A stretch of 64,000 bases of DNA, taken from Micromonospora sonchi (lineage in GTDB: Bacteria; Actinomycetota; Actinomycetes; Mycobacteriales; Micromonosporaceae). Position 1 is the first letter of the stretch. Each line of letters opens with the position of its first letter. The translations under genes and the position numbers were made by a program. Location of the stretch: NCBI RefSeq assembly GCF_014646235.1, contig NZ_BMNB01000034.1, positions 1 through 64,000 on the forward strand, in the 5' to 3' direction. Below are positions 32,331 through 40,814 of the stretch, piece by piece. Under the pieces are notes generated by a model. The model worked only from the letters and a program-made list of their open reading frames with translations. It was not told the DNA's origin and did not search any database.

Positions 32331-32687
32331 ATGTCCTTGACGGTTCACACGGAACAGCGCGGTGACGTCGTCGTCGTGTCGGTCGCTGGCGAACTGGACA
32401 TGGCCACCGCACCCCAGTTGCAGGACCAGATCACCGACCTGCTCGACAAGGGGCACAGCCGCCTCGTCTTCGACCTGTCGAACGTCTCGTTCTGCGACTC
32501 CACCGGGCTGTCGGTGTTCGTCCGCGCCAAGAACAGCTGCGACGAGGCCGGCGGCGTGGTGCGCCTGGCCGCCCCGCAGCGGGGGGTGCTGCGGATTCTT
32601 GAGGTGAGCGGCCTGGTCGAGGTGCTGCACACGTACCCCACCGTCGAGCAGGCAGTCGCCGGCGACCCCACGCCCGCCTCGTCCTGA
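32331..32687 (+). CDS. STAS domain anti-sigma factor antagonist
   Basis: A 118-residue STAS domain starting at the ATG 32331 with a perfect AGGAGG at 32317-32322. The switch motif SFCDSTGLSVFV carries the phosphorylatable Ser. It diverges from the RsbX-like operon by about 190 bp, across which rsbT is lost. It resembles RsbV/BldG-type antagonists. Its partner could be the SpoIIE/RsbW fusion at 17402 or a kinase outside the window. Confidence 0.87.
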   Translation: MSLTVHTEQRGDVVVVSVAGELDMATAPQLQDQITDLLDKGHSRLVFDLSNVSFCDSTGLSVFVRAKNSCDEAGGVVRLAAPQRGVLRILEVSGLVEVLHTYPTVEQAVAGDPTPASS

Positions 32688-32697
32688 CGGCACCGAC

Positions 32698-34035
32698 TCA
32701 ACGCTCGTCCTCGATGTAGCGGGGGCGGGCGATCAGCACTCCTGCGCCGGTCTGCACCGCGAGCGCAGCCAGCAGAAAGCCGACCGGCGCGGTCCATCCG
32801 CCGGTGGTCTCGTAGAGGATCCCGACCAGCAGCGGCCCCAGCGCCGCGATGACGTATCCCGTGCTCTGCGCGAAGGCCGACAGGGCCACCGTGCCGTCGG
32901 CGGTGCGGGCCCGCAGCCCGATGGTGGTCAGGATGAGCGGGAACGCACCCTGACCGAACGCCAGCAGCACCACCCACAGCACCGCCCCGTCGCGTGGCGC
33001 GAACGCCAGACCCAGGTACGCCAGGCTGGAGGCGGCGGTCAGCGCGAAGATCAGCGGACGCAGGGTACCCAGCCGACCGGCCAGCGCCGGCATCAGTAGC
33101 GCGATCGGCACCCCGAGCGCGGTCACGCCGGCCAGCAGCAGCCCGGCGTCCTGCGGGCGGAAACCCGCGTCCCGGAACAACTGGGCCAGCCAGCCCATGA
33201 TCGCGTACCCGCTCAGCGACTGCGCCCCGAAGTAGATCGCCATCGCCCAGCCGAGCCGGGTGCGTCCGGGCCGGATGCCCGACCGGCCCGTGGTCGTGGC
33301 ACCCCGGGTCGCCCGCCGCGTCGTGGCCCGGCTGCGCAGCGCCGCCGGCAGCCACGGGAGTACGGCCACGGCCGCCAGCCCCGCCCAGACGCCCAGCCCC
33401 GCCCGCCACGAGCCGAAGGCATGCGCCACCGGCACAGCGGAGGCGGCGGCCACCGTCGTGCCCACCGTCAGCGCCATCGTGTACGCCCCGGTGACCAGCC
33501 CGGTGCGGTGCGGGAAGTGCTGCTTGACCAGCATCGGCAGGAGGATGTTCGCCACCGCGATACCGGCCAGGGCCAGCGCGCTGGTCAGCAGGAACACCAC
33601 GGCGGACCCGGTGAGCGCCCGCAGCAGCTGACCGACGGCGAGGGCGAGCATCCCGAACACCAGCAGCCGGGCCGGGGAGAGCCGGCGGACCAGCCACGGG
33701 GTGACCGCCCCAAGCCCGGCGAACGCGATGGCGGGCAGGGTGGTGATGAAACCGGCCATCGCGCCGGAGAACGCCAGCCCGACGCGTACCTCGTCGAGCA
33801 GGGCGCCCAGGCTGGTCACGGCGGCCCGCAGGTTCAGCGCCACCAGCAGCATCCCTGCCAGTACCAGCAGCCCGCCGGTGGTCCGGGGCGTCCCGCTCCG
33901 GACCGTCGCGGCGACGGCATCGGCCGGGTCGAGCCCGACCGGTGTGAGTTCGCCGGGGGCGGTCGGGGTGGTGGCGGGCGATCGTCCGCCGGCGGTGGTT
34001 GTCGGGACGGAGGCGCCAGCGGGTGACGGGGGCAT
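32698..34035 (-). CDS. MFS transporter, CynX/NimT-like
   Basis: A 445-residue transporter with 12 predicted helices. Family landmarks are NLRAAVTSLGALLDEV in helix 1 and GSWRAGLGVWAGLAAVAVLPWL before the central loop, as in the CynX/NimT (cyanate, 2-nitroimidazole) group. The start at ATG 34035 follows the disordered N-terminus MPPSPAGASV; an ATG at 34092 would overlap the divergent regulator. It diverges from a FadR-type GntR regulator, which probably controls it. The substrate is unknown. Confidence 0.85.
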   Translation of the reverse strand: MPPSPAGASVPTTTAGGRSPATTPTAPGELTPVGLDPADAVAATVRSGTPRTTGGLLVLAGMLLVALNLRAAVTSLGALLDEVRVGLAFSGAMAGFITTLPAIAFAGLGAVTPWLVRRLSPARLLVFGMLALAVGQLLRALTGSAVVFLLTSALALAGIAVANILLPMLVKQHFPHRTGLVTGAYTMALTVGTTVAAASAVPVAHAFGSWRAGLGVWAGLAAVAVLPWLPAALRSRATTRRATRGATTTGRSGIRPGRTRLGWAMAIYFGAQSLSGYAIMGWLAQLFRDAGFRPQDAGLLLAGVTALGVPIALLMPALAGRLGTLRPLIFALTAASSLAYLGLAFAPRDGAVLWVVLLAFGQGAFPLILTTIGLRARTADGTVALSAFAQSTGYVIAALGPLLVGILYETTGGWTAPVGFLLAALAVQTGAGVLIARPRYIEDER

Positions 34036-34085
34036 GATCTCGAACCTACAATCATGGGATGAATTCCTGCGAGAGGCTGTAACCA

Positions 34086-34769
34086 GTGCCACCGCCGGTT
34101 GATTCCGCCACTGTCCCGCCCCGGGGCCGACGGGTACGAGAGACGATCGCGCACTTGCGTCAGCGGATCATGGCTGGTGAGTGGCCGGTGGGCAGCCGGA
34201 TCCCGACCGAGCCACAACTGGTCGAGGCGCTCGGCGTCGGCCGCAACACGGTGCGGGAGGCCGTTCGGGCCCTCGCCCACGCCGGCGTGCTGGAGTGCCG
34301 GCAGGGCTCCGGGACGTACGTCGTCTCCACCGACGAGTTGGCGCCGGTGGTGGCCCGGCGGCTCACCGAGGACCGGGCGGCCGAAGTGATCGAGGTGCGC
34401 CGCGCCTTCGAGGTCCAGGCGGCGCGGCTGGCCGCGCGGCGGCGTACGCCCGAGGACCTGGCCGCACTCGACGCCGCGCTCGACGCCCGCGAGGCGGCCT
34501 GGCGCGGCGGCCGGGTCGCCGACTTCGTGGCGGCCGACGCGGCACTGCACACCGCGGTGGTCACGGCGGCGCACAACACCATGCTCGCCGAGTTGTACGC
34601 CTCGATCGGCGCCGCGATACGCAGCACCGTCGCCCACGCGACCGGCGAGGCGCTGACCCCGGAGCGGCACATCGACCACGCCCGGCTGGTGGCGGCGATC
34701 CGGGCCGGCGATGCGGAGCGGGCCGCCCGGGAAGCCGACGCTTTTCTGGAGCCTCCGCCCGGGGCATAG
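34086..34769 (+). CDS. GntR family regulator, FadR subfamily
   Basis: A 227-residue protein from a GTG. The winged helix is at about 15-80 (IPTEPQLVEALGVGRNTVREAV, RQGSGTYV). The all-helical FCD ligand domain (about 95-220) has the metal-binding pattern of Asp/His residues, with HTAVVTAAHN and HIDHARLVAAI. FCD regulators respond to organic acids. It diverges from the MFS gene over 50 bp that include ATCATGGGATGAA, a weak inverted repeat that may be its site. Confidence 0.86.
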   Translation: MPPPVDSATVPPRGRRVRETIAHLRQRIMAGEWPVGSRIPTEPQLVEALGVGRNTVREAVRALAHAGVLECRQGSGTYVVSTDELAPVVARRLTEDRAAEVIEVRRAFEVQAARLAARRRTPEDLAALDAALDAREAAWRGGRVADFVAADAALHTAVVTAAHNTMLAELYASIGAAIRSTVAHATGEALTPERHIDHARLVAAIRAGDAERAAREADAFLEPPPGA

Positions 34770-34808
34770 GTTGTCCCCGACGGAAAACCGGACACCTCGG
34801 GAGTACGG

Positions 34809-35270
34809 ATGCTCAAGGGTTTCAAGGACTTCATCATGCGCGGCAACGTCGTCGACCTCGCGGTCGGCATCGTCATCGGCGCCGCCTTCACCGGCCTGGT
34901 CACGGCGTTCACCAGCTCGTTCCTCCAACCGATCATCAACCTCGTCGGCGCGTCCCCAGCCGGCCCGGGAGCCCGCTTCGAGCTGGGGACCGACAACTAC
35001 GTCACCTGGGGCGCCTTCATCAACGCGCTGATCACGTTCCTGCTCACCGCGGCGGCGCTCTACTTCCTCGTGGTCTTCCCGATGAACAAGCTGGCGGAGC
35101 GGCGTCGGCGTGGCGAGGAACCTCCGCCGGCCGCGCCGAGCGAAGAGATCAAGCTGCTCACCGAGATCCGGGACGCGCTCGTCGCCGCCGGCCGGACCAC
35201 CCTCGCGCAGCAGCGTGGCGCGCTGGACGACGTGCTCGGCCACCGGGAGGAACCGCCCAGCCAGCGCTGA
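34809..35270 (+). CDS. mscL: large-conductance mechanosensitive channel
   Basis: A 153-residue protein of the MscL family, which opens under membrane tension to release osmolytes. The N-terminal amphipathic helix MLKGFKDFIMRGNVVDLAVG leads into TM1 (AVGIVIGAAFTGLVTAFTSS). TM2 lies at about 75-97 (WGAFINALITFLLTAAALYF), followed by the charged cluster NKLAERRRRGEE and a C-terminal helical bundle (EEIKLLTEIRDALVA). Length is typical. A 9-bp GC hairpin (35292-35312) follows the stop. Confidence 0.96.
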   Translation: MLKGFKDFIMRGNVVDLAVGIVIGAAFTGLVTAFTSSFLQPIINLVGASPAGPGARFELGTDNYVTWGAFINALITFLLTAAALYFLVVFPMNKLAERRRRGEEPPPAAPSEEIKLLTEIRDALVAAGRTTLAQQRGALDDVLGHREEPPSQR

Positions 35271-35291
35271 ACCGGTCACTCGCACAGCGAT

Positions 35292-35312
35292 CCCTGCGGG
35301 ATTCCCGCAGGG
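35292..35312 (+). terminator. GC-rich hairpin after mscL
   Basis: CCCTGCGGG (35292-35300) and CCCGCAGGG (35304-35312) are perfect arms around ATT. No U-tract follows. It lies 21 bp after the mscL stop and just before an SOS box, isolating the next gene. Confidence 0.65.
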
Positions 35313-35323
35313 GCCGCACGAAG

Positions 35324-35339
35324 TCGAACACGTGTTCGA
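35324..35339 (+). promoter_or_regulatory. LexA (SOS) box, perfect palindrome
   Basis: TCGAACACGTGTTCGA matches the actinobacterial TCGAAC-N4-GTTCGA consensus in every fixed position, and its centre ACGT is also palindromic. It ends 12 bp before the ATG of the next small gene. This is the strongest regulatory call in the window. Confidence 0.85.
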
Positions 35340-35351
35340 TAAAGTCCGGCC

Positions 35352-35582
35352 ATGGAGCAGCGAAAGCACTGGTGGAACGGGAAGTGGGGGCGACTGGCCC
35401 GGCGGGACGTCTTTCTCCGGGTGGACGCCGACCGGTGGTACGTCGAGCAGCGGGCCGGCGGCGCCGAGGGAGCCTCCCGCTTCTACGAGTACGACACCCT
35501 CGACGAGGCCGAGGAGACGGTACGCGCCCTGCTCCAGCCCCCCGACCCCTGGCGCGAACTCTCCCCCCGCCCCACCCCCTGA
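35352..35582 (+). CDS. small protein behind an SOS box
   Basis: A 76-residue protein starting at ATG 35352. It is rich in Trp, Arg and Glu: EQRKHWWNGKWGRLARRD, then VDADRWYVEQRAGG, and an acidic YEYDTLDEAEETVRALL helix before a Pro-rich end. No signal peptide or membrane helix. The family is not recognised. The perfect LexA box 12 bp upstream implies induction by DNA damage. A small DNA- or protein-binding modulator is conceivable, but that is inference. A very long hairpin follows the stop. Confidence 0.75.
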   Translation: MEQRKHWWNGKWGRLARRDVFLRVDADRWYVEQRAGGAEGASRFYEYDTLDEAEETVRALLQPPDPWRELSPRPTP

Positions 35583-35584
35583 CC

Positions 35585-35648
35585 CGGTTGATCAAGAAGT
35601 TCGCGTCAAGATTCGCCCGGATCCTGACGCGAACTTCTTGATCAACCG
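35585..35648. terminator. 24-bp perfect-stem hairpin
   Basis: The arms 35585-35608 and 35625-35648 are perfect inverse copies with a 16-nt loop; the left arm begins CGGTTGATCAAGAAGTTCGC. It follows the SOS small gene stop by 3 bp. No U-tract. The stem carries GATCAAG, as in the hairpin at 59437. Confidence 0.68.
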
Positions 35649-35716
35649 AGCTGTGGGGGTGGGGCGGGGTGTGGGGGTGGGGTTTGGGGGGAGGCGGGGC
35701 GGGGAACCGCGCGGGA

Positions 35717-36091
35717 ATGGAGCAGCAGGGTATCGATCAGCGGACGACCGTATCGAGGATCACCACCGGGATGCGGGTGGTGGACTCCGCCGGAATCGAT
35801 GTGGGCACGGTGGATCTCGTCCAACGCGGCGACCCCAACGCGGTGACCGTGCAGGCGCCCACCGCCGACCCCGGCGGCAGCCTGGACGAGTTGATCGAGT
35901 CCACGACCACGGCGGAGCCCGACGTGCCGGCGGACCTGGCCGCCCGACTACTGCGTACCGGCTATCTCAAGGTCTCCACCGAGTTGGTCGCCACCGGCGC
36001 CGTCTACGTGCCGGCCGACCAGATCGCCTCCGTCACCGACCACGAGGTCCTCCTCAACGCCCTGACCACCGACCTGCCCCCCGAGATCTGA
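35717..36091 (+). CDS. hypothetical protein, PRC-barrel/DUF2171-like
   Basis: A 124-residue protein from the ATG at 35717. The strand-rich start RITTGMRVVDSAGIDVGTVD resembles PRC-barrel-like or DUF2171 proteins that shield or anchor in stress. The middle is a charged variable part, and the end (LRTGYLKVSTELVATGAVYVPADQI) repeats the strand pattern. No catalytic motif or membrane segment. Classification is by look alone. It lies between the long hairpin and a CPBP protease gene. Confidence 0.6.
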   Translation: MEQQGIDQRTTVSRITTGMRVVDSAGIDVGTVDLVQRGDPNAVTVQAPTADPGGSLDELIESTTTAEPDVPADLAARLLRTGYLKVSTELVATGAVYVPADQIASVTDHEVLLNALTTDLPPEI

Positions 36092-36236
36092 CCCCCACAG
36101 TTCATCGCAAGCACGCTTGTCCCCCGTGCGAGCTACCCGCAAGTGTCCACCGCACGGTGACGATTCCCGACGCGCGAATTCATAGCGTTTCAGGTGACCA
36201 CGGCGCTCCTGCCGGTCATCTCTCGAAGGAATCATC

Positions 36237-37070
36237 ATGCGTGTGTTGAAGCAGATCCTGGCCGTCGCGGCGGTCAGCCTCGTCGGCAATCGGGCCGTCG
36301 TGGCGGTGCAGGGCAACCCCTGGCTCGCCCTGGCCATCGGGATGGCGACCGCCGTGGCCGCGGTCCTCGCGTACGAGTGGGTGGTGCGACGCACCGAAGG
36401 GCGTTCGGTCACGGAGTTGGCCCGGGACGGGGCCGGTGCCCGGATCGTCCGGGGGATGGTGATCGGATTGGCCTTGTTCGCCGCCGTCATCGCCAACATC
36501 GCCTTCATGGGTGGCTACCACGTACACGGTTCGGGCTCGATGTCCGGCATGGTGGGGCTGTTCGGGTTCATGGCCACCGCGGCCGTGACCGAGGAGTTGC
36601 TCTTCCGAGGCCTGCTGTTCCGCCTCGTCGAGGAACGCCTCGGGACCTGGCTCTCGCTGCTGCTGTCCGGCATGCTGTTCGGCCTGATGCACCTGCTCAA
36701 CCCGGACGCCAGCCTGTGGGGCGCGACCGCCATCGCGATCCAGGCGGGCTTCATGCTCGCCGCCTGCTACGCCGCCACCCGCAACCTGTGGGTACCGATC
36801 GGGCTGCACTTCGGCTGGAACTTCGCTGCCGCGGGCATCTTCGGCGTCGTGGTCTCCGGCAACGGCGAGTCGAAGGGGCTGCTGGACGCCACGACGTCGG
36901 GCCCGACGCTGCTCAGCGGCGGCGACTTCGGGCCGGAGGGCAGCCTGTACGCGGTGGCGGCGGGACTGGTGCTGACCGCGGTGTTCCTGTGGCAGGCCCA
37001 TCGTCGCGGTCGCATCGTGCCGCGTCGCCGCGCGGTCGGCGCCCCGGCGGCGAGCGTTACCGTCTCCTGA
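36237..37070 (+). CDS. CPBP family intramembrane glutamic protease
   Basis: A 277-residue membrane protein with about eight helices. The catalytic motif TEELLFRGLLFR places Glu119-Glu120 and Arg124; FGLMHLLNP and HFGWNFAAAG supply the His residues of the CAAX/Abi (CPBP) family. It may cleave membrane peptides or process prenylated or bacteriocin-like substrates. The stop overlaps the start of the histidine kinase gene (TGATG), so it is co-translated with a two-component system, suggesting a role in signal processing or in the system's regulon. Confidence 0.86.
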   Translation: MRVLKQILAVAAVSLVGNRAVVAVQGNPWLALAIGMATAVAAVLAYEWVVRRTEGRSVTELARDGAGARIVRGMVIGLALFAAVIANIAFMGGYHVHGSGSMSGMVGLFGFMATAAVTEELLFRGLLFRLVEERLGTWLSLLLSGMLFGLMHLLNPDASLWGATAIAIQAGFMLAACYAATRNLWVPIGLHFGWNFAAAGIFGVVVSGNGESKGLLDATTSGPTLLSGGDFGPEGSLYAVAAGLVLTAVFLWQAHRRGRIVPRRRAVGAPAASVTVS

Positions 37071-38224
37071 TGGTCGACCCGCGGACGTTCCCGGACTCGT
37101 GGCGGCGCTGGCCGGTCACGGTCCGGGATCTCCCGTTGGCGCTGCTGATCGCCCTCGCCTCCGCGGTGCCGGCGTTGCAGGACCGCGGTACGCAGCTCGG
37201 CGACCTGCCCGGCCGTCCGTTCGACGCGCTGGCCGTGGTGGCGATCGCCCTGGAGTGCCTCCCGCTCGCCATCCGCCGACGCTGGCCGGCGATCGCCCTC
37301 GCTCTGGTGTCGCTCGGCTTCACCATCGACCAGTTGCGCGCCTACCACACGGTCGCGGGCGCCGCGCTGGCCGTCGCGCTGCTGAGCGCCGGCGCCTACC
37401 TGGAACAGGGCCGGCGCACCACCATGGTCGTGGGCTCCGCCGCGTACGTGGCGCTGGCCGTCGCCCTGGACCGGCAGGGGTCCACCGAGGGGGTGAGCGG
37501 GTTCGTCACCTTCTACCTGGTGTTGGCTCTCGCCTGGGGCGCCGGGGCCTGGCTGCGGCAGAGCCGGGCGGCCGAGGCCGAGCGCCGCCACAGCGTCGCC
37601 GCGACCGCCCGCGCCGCCGAACGCTCCCGCATCGCCGGTGAGCTGCACGACGTCGTGACCCACCATGTGACGGCGATGGTCGTGCAGGCCGAGGCGGCGC
37701 GCTACCTGACCGCCGCCCCGGACCGCCTCGACACCACCCTCACCGCCATCACCGACACCGGCCGGCGGGCCATCGCCGACCTGCGGATCCTGCTCGACCT
37801 GCTCAACCCCGACCACAACGCCGACCCGCGTACGCCCGCCGTCGGCGAGTTGCACGCCCTGGTCGAGCAGACCCGGCAGGCCGGGCAGCCGGTGGAGTTC
37901 ACCGAGGAGGGCAGCCCGGCGGAGACGACCGGCGGCGCGGAGGTCGCCGCCTACCGGGTCGTGCAGGAGGCGCTGACGAACGCCCTGAAGTACGCCCACG
38001 GCAGCCGCACCGCCGTGCACGTGCGTCACGGGGAAAGGGAGATCACAGTGGAGATCAGCACCGAAGGATCGGACGCATCCGCCGCAAGCCCGGGCGGAAG
38101 CGGACGCGGCCTGGCCGGGCTACACGAACGCGTCACCGTGCTCGGCGGCGAGTTCAGCGCGGAACTCCGGGAGGGTGACGGCTTCGTCGTGCGGGCCCGC
38201 ATCCCCACCGGGAGCGCGTCGTGA
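37070..38224 (+). CDS. sensor histidine kinase, NarL/DesK-type
   Basis: A 384-residue kinase from the ATG at 37070. Five or six N-terminal helices (about 15-165) form a membrane sensor with almost no extracytoplasmic domain, typical of intramembrane-sensing kinases. The HisKA_3 motif is GELHDVVTHHVTAMVVQAE with His193; the HATPase follows, with VVQEALTNALKYAHG and GSGRGLAGLHERV. It overlaps the CPBP gene upstream and the response regulator downstream (GTGA), making a three-gene operon. Confidence 0.9.
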   Translation: MVDPRTFPDSWRRWPVTVRDLPLALLIALASAVPALQDRGTQLGDLPGRPFDALAVVAIALECLPLAIRRRWPAIALALVSLGFTIDQLRAYHTVAGAALAVALLSAGAYLEQGRRTTMVVGSAAYVALAVALDRQGSTEGVSGFVTFYLVLALAWGAGAWLRQSRAAEAERRHSVAATARAAERSRIAGELHDVVTHHVTAMVVQAEAARYLTAAPDRLDTTLTAITDTGRRAIADLRILLDLLNPDHNADPRTPAVGELHALVEQTRQAGQPVEFTEEGSPAETTGGAEVAAYRVVQEALTNALKYAHGSRTAVHVRHGEREITVEISTEGSDASAASPGGSGRGLAGLHERVTVLGGEFSAELREGDGFVVRARIPTGSAS

Positions 38225-38880
38225 CCGCGCCGATCCGGGTGCTGGTCTGCGACGACCAGGCGCTGATCCGTACCGGCTTCGCGACGATCATCGGCGCGCA
38301 GCCCGACCTGGAGGTGGTGGGCGAGTGCGGGGACGGGCGCGCGGCGGTCGACCTCGCCGGCCGGCTGCGCCCGGACGTGGTGGTGATGGACGTACGGATG
38401 CCGGTGCTCGACGGCATCAAGGCGACCCGCCTGCTGGCCGGCGTCGGGGTGGAGCACCCGGTCAAGGTGCTCGTGGTGACGACGTTCAACCTCGACGAGT
38501 ACGTCTACGAGGCGCTGCGCGCCGGGGCGAGCGGGTTCCTGCTCAAGGACGCCCCACCGGCGCAACTGCTCCACGGCATCCGCACCGTCGCCAGCGGCGC
38601 CGCGCTGCTGGCGCCCGAGGTGACCCGGCAGCTCGTGGGCAGGTACGCGGCCCGCATCCGCCCCGCCGAGGGCACGCCCGACGAGGTGGGACTGACCCCG
38701 CGCGAGTTGGAGGTGCTGCGCCTGATCGCCGACGGCCTCTCCAACGGCGAGATCGCGGCCCGGCTGGTGATCAGTCAGGAGACCGTCAAGACGTACGTGT
38801 CGCGCATCCTCACCAAGCTCGACCTGCGCGACCGCGTGCAGGCGGTGGTGTACGCGTACCGCACCGGCCTGGTGACGTGA
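38221..38880 (+). CDS. LuxR/NarL family response regulator
   Basis: A 219-residue regulator. The receiver (1-125) has Asp residues in VLVCDDQALIR and the acceptor in VVMDVRMPVLDG; the Lys motif is LLKDAPP. The C-terminal HTH is LTPRELEVLRLIADGLSN through VKTYVSRILTKLDLRDR. It overlaps the kinase gene by 4 bp and pairs with it. Targets are probably nearby membrane or stress genes. Confidence 0.93.
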   Translation: MTAPIRVLVCDDQALIRTGFATIIGAQPDLEVVGECGDGRAAVDLAGRLRPDVVVMDVRMPVLDGIKATRLLAGVGVEHPVKVLVVTTFNLDEYVYEALRAGASGFLLKDAPPAQLLHGIRTVASGAALLAPEVTRQLVGRYAARIRPAEGTPDEVGLTPRELEVLRLIADGLSNGEIAARLVISQETVKTYVSRILTKLDLRDRVQAVVYAYRTGLVT

Positions 38881-38893
38881 GCCCCGGTCGTAA

Positions 38894-38949
38894 CGATGCC
38901 GTTCGGCGGTGCGTCGACGCCAGCGCCAGCGCCAGCGCCCACGGCATCG
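38894..38949. terminator. hairpin between response regulator and benE-like gene
   Basis: CGATGCCGT (38894-38902) and ACGGCATCG (38941-38949) are perfect arms around a loop with three GCCAGC-like repeats. It lies between converging genes, so a bidirectional terminator is likely. Confidence 0.5.
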
Positions 38950-38975
38950 CAGTAGCGCGGGTCCGGTAACCGGCG

Positions 38976-40208
38976 TCAGCGATCAACTTCATGATCGACT
39001 CGCTCTTCACGCGGGGCGGGTGGGACGGGCGCGGTGGCCGGGGTGCCGGCTGGACGGGTGGTGCGGGAGCGGAAGAGCAGGAGCATCAGGCAGCCGGCGA
39101 TCAGACCCCAGAAGGCGCCGCCGATGCCGGCCAGCGAGACGCCGGAGGCGGTGACCACCAGGGTGACCACCGCGGCCTCCCGGGCGGTGGGATCGGTCAA
39201 CGCCGACGCCAGCGCGGCGGCCAGCGCGCCGAGCAGGGCGAGCCCGGCGACCGCCTCGATCAGCACCGGCGGCGCCCAACCGACCAGCGCGGTCACCGCC
39301 CCGGCGCCCAGCCCGAGCAGCGCCAGTCCGGCACCGGCGGTCACCGAGGCGACCCAGCGGCGGTCCGGATCGGGGTGCGCGTCCGGACCGGCCGCCAGCG
39401 CGGCGCTGATGGCCGCCAGGTTGACCGCGTGCCCGCCGGCCGGGGCGGCGGCCATGCTGGCCAGCCCGGTGGTCCGGAGCACCGGGCCGAGCGGCGGCCG
39501 GTAGCCGTAGCCGACCAGCAGGGCGGCGCCGGGCACGTTCTGCGCGGCCATGGTCACCAGGAACAGGGGGAGCGCCAGGCCGACCACGGCCGACAGGCTC
39601 CACTGCGGCATGGTCACCTCGACCACCGGGCTGAGTCCGCCGACGCCACCGCCCGCCGGGGCGGTCAGCGTGATCGCCACCACCGCCACCACCAGCGCAC
39701 CGGGCACCGCCCACCGCCGGGCGAAACGGTGCAGCAGCAGCCAGGAGAGCAGTACCGGCGCGGCCAGCAGGGGCACCTCGACGAGCGCGCGAACCGGCGC
39801 GGTGCACAGCGGCAGCAGCACCCCGGCGAGCATCGCGCCGGCGACCGGTTTGGGGATCGCCGCTACCGCCCGCCCCAGTGCCGGAAAGAGCCCGGCAGCC
39901 ACGATGAGCGCTCCCGAGACGAGGAACGCCCCGACCACGACCGGCCAACCGCCGGCAACCGGCCCGGTGGCGACCAGCAGCGCCGCGCCCGGCGTGGACC
40001 AGGCCACGCTCAACGGCAGTCGGTGCCGTAGCCCCAGCCAGGCGGCGCAGAGCCCGGACGCGACACAGAGCACGAGCAGCCCGGAGGCGGCCTGGCGCTC
40101 GGTGGCCCCGACCGCCCGCAGCCCGGCCAGCACCACGGTGAACGAGCTGGCGAACCCGACCAGGGCGGTCACCACCCCGGCCAACACCGGTTGCACCCGT
40201 CCCGCCAT
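38976..40208 (-). CDS. benE: benzoate/H+ symporter BenE family transporter
   Basis: A 410-residue membrane protein with about 12 helices, from the ATG at 40208 (GAGGTGGGG upstream). The BenE-type pattern is visible in AGVVTALVGFASSFTVVLAGL, SLSVAWSTPGAALL-like helix 3 and the conserved FLVTMAAQNVPGAALLVGYGY. Such proteins take up benzoate or other aromatic acids. The C-terminal 25 residues are a soluble Pro-rich tail. It diverges from an XRE-cupin regulator across a short gap with a clear operator (40223-40238). Confidence 0.87.
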   Translation of the reverse strand: MAGRVQPVLAGVVTALVGFASSFTVVLAGLRAVGATERQAASGLLVLCVASGLCAAWLGLRHRLPLSVAWSTPGAALLVATGPVAGGWPVVVGAFLVSGALIVAAGLFPALGRAVAAIPKPVAGAMLAGVLLPLCTAPVRALVEVPLLAAPVLLSWLLLHRFARRWAVPGALVVAVVAITLTAPAGGGVGGLSPVVEVTMPQWSLSAVVGLALPLFLVTMAAQNVPGAALLVGYGYRPPLGPVLRTTGLASMAAAPAGGHAVNLAAISAALAAGPDAHPDPDRRWVASVTAGAGLALLGLGAGAVTALVGWAPPVLIEAVAGLALLGALAAALASALTDPTAREAAVVTLVVTASGVSLAGIGGAFWGLIAGCLMLLLFRSRTTRPAGTPATAPVPPAPREERVDHEVDR

Positions 40209-40222
40209 CCCCCACCTCAATC

Positions 40223-40238
40223 GTTCCTTATACGGAAC
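40223..40238. promoter_or_regulatory. operator-like palindrome between benE and the XRE-cupin gene
   Basis: GTTCC (40223-40227) and GGAAC (40234-40238) flank TTATAC, giving TTCCtTATAcGGAA with one central mismatch. It lies between divergent starts at 40208 and 40263, the expected place for a shared repressor site. Confidence 0.68.
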
Positions 40239-40262
40239 ACCAGCGTGTAGCACCATAGCGGG

Positions 40263-40805
40263 GTGCCGCAGTCACCACCAGAACCGGACCCCACGGCGGT
40301 CGGTCGACGGGTCCGCGCCCTGCGTGAGGCGCGGGGAGTCTCGTTGTCCGCGCTGGCCAGGCGGGCCCGGATCGGCAAGGCGACCCTCTCCGGCCTGGAG
40401 AACGGCACCCGCAACCCCACCCTGGAGACCCTGTACGCGGTCACCGCGCAGCTCGGCGTACCGCTGGCCGCCGTGCTCTCCGGGCCGGCGGCCGAGCCGA
40501 TCGTGCGTGGTGCGGCGGTCAGCGCCACCCTGCTGGAGGTGTTCGACGACGCGGACGCCACCTACGAGCTGTACCGGATACGGGTCGCCCCCGGCCCCGG
40601 CCAACTCTCCCCCGCGCACCAGCCCGGCGTCACCGAGCACGTGACGGTCTTCGCCGGGGTGCTGCGCGCCGGGCCGGCCGACGCGCCGCTGACCGCCGCC
40701 GCGGGCGGACACCTGCGCTGGGCCTCCGACGTGCCGCACATCTACACCGTCGTCGGCGACGAAGAGGTCGCCGCCAGCCTCCTCCTCCGCTACCCCCGGA
40801 GGTAA
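40263..40805 (+). CDS. XRE family regulator with C-terminal cupin domain
   Basis: A 180-residue protein from a GTG. The HTH (about 10-65) reads RRVRALREARGVSLSALARR through RNPTLETLYAV. The cupin-like half (about 85-175) ends PHIYTVVGDEEVAASLLL. HTH-cupin regulators sense small acids, amines or sugars. Divergent benE-like gene and the shared palindrome suggest it represses aromatic acid uptake until substrate binds. A dispersed repeat pair follows. Confidence 0.88.
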   Translation: MPQSPPEPDPTAVGRRVRALREARGVSLSALARRARIGKATLSGLENGTRNPTLETLYAVTAQLGVPLAAVLSGPAAEPIVRGAAVSATLLEVFDDADATYELYRIRVAPGPGQLSPAHQPGVTEHVTVFAGVLRAGPADAPLTAAAGGHLRWASDVPHIYTVVGDEEVAASLLLRYPRR

Positions 40806-40814
40806 GGAGGGAAT

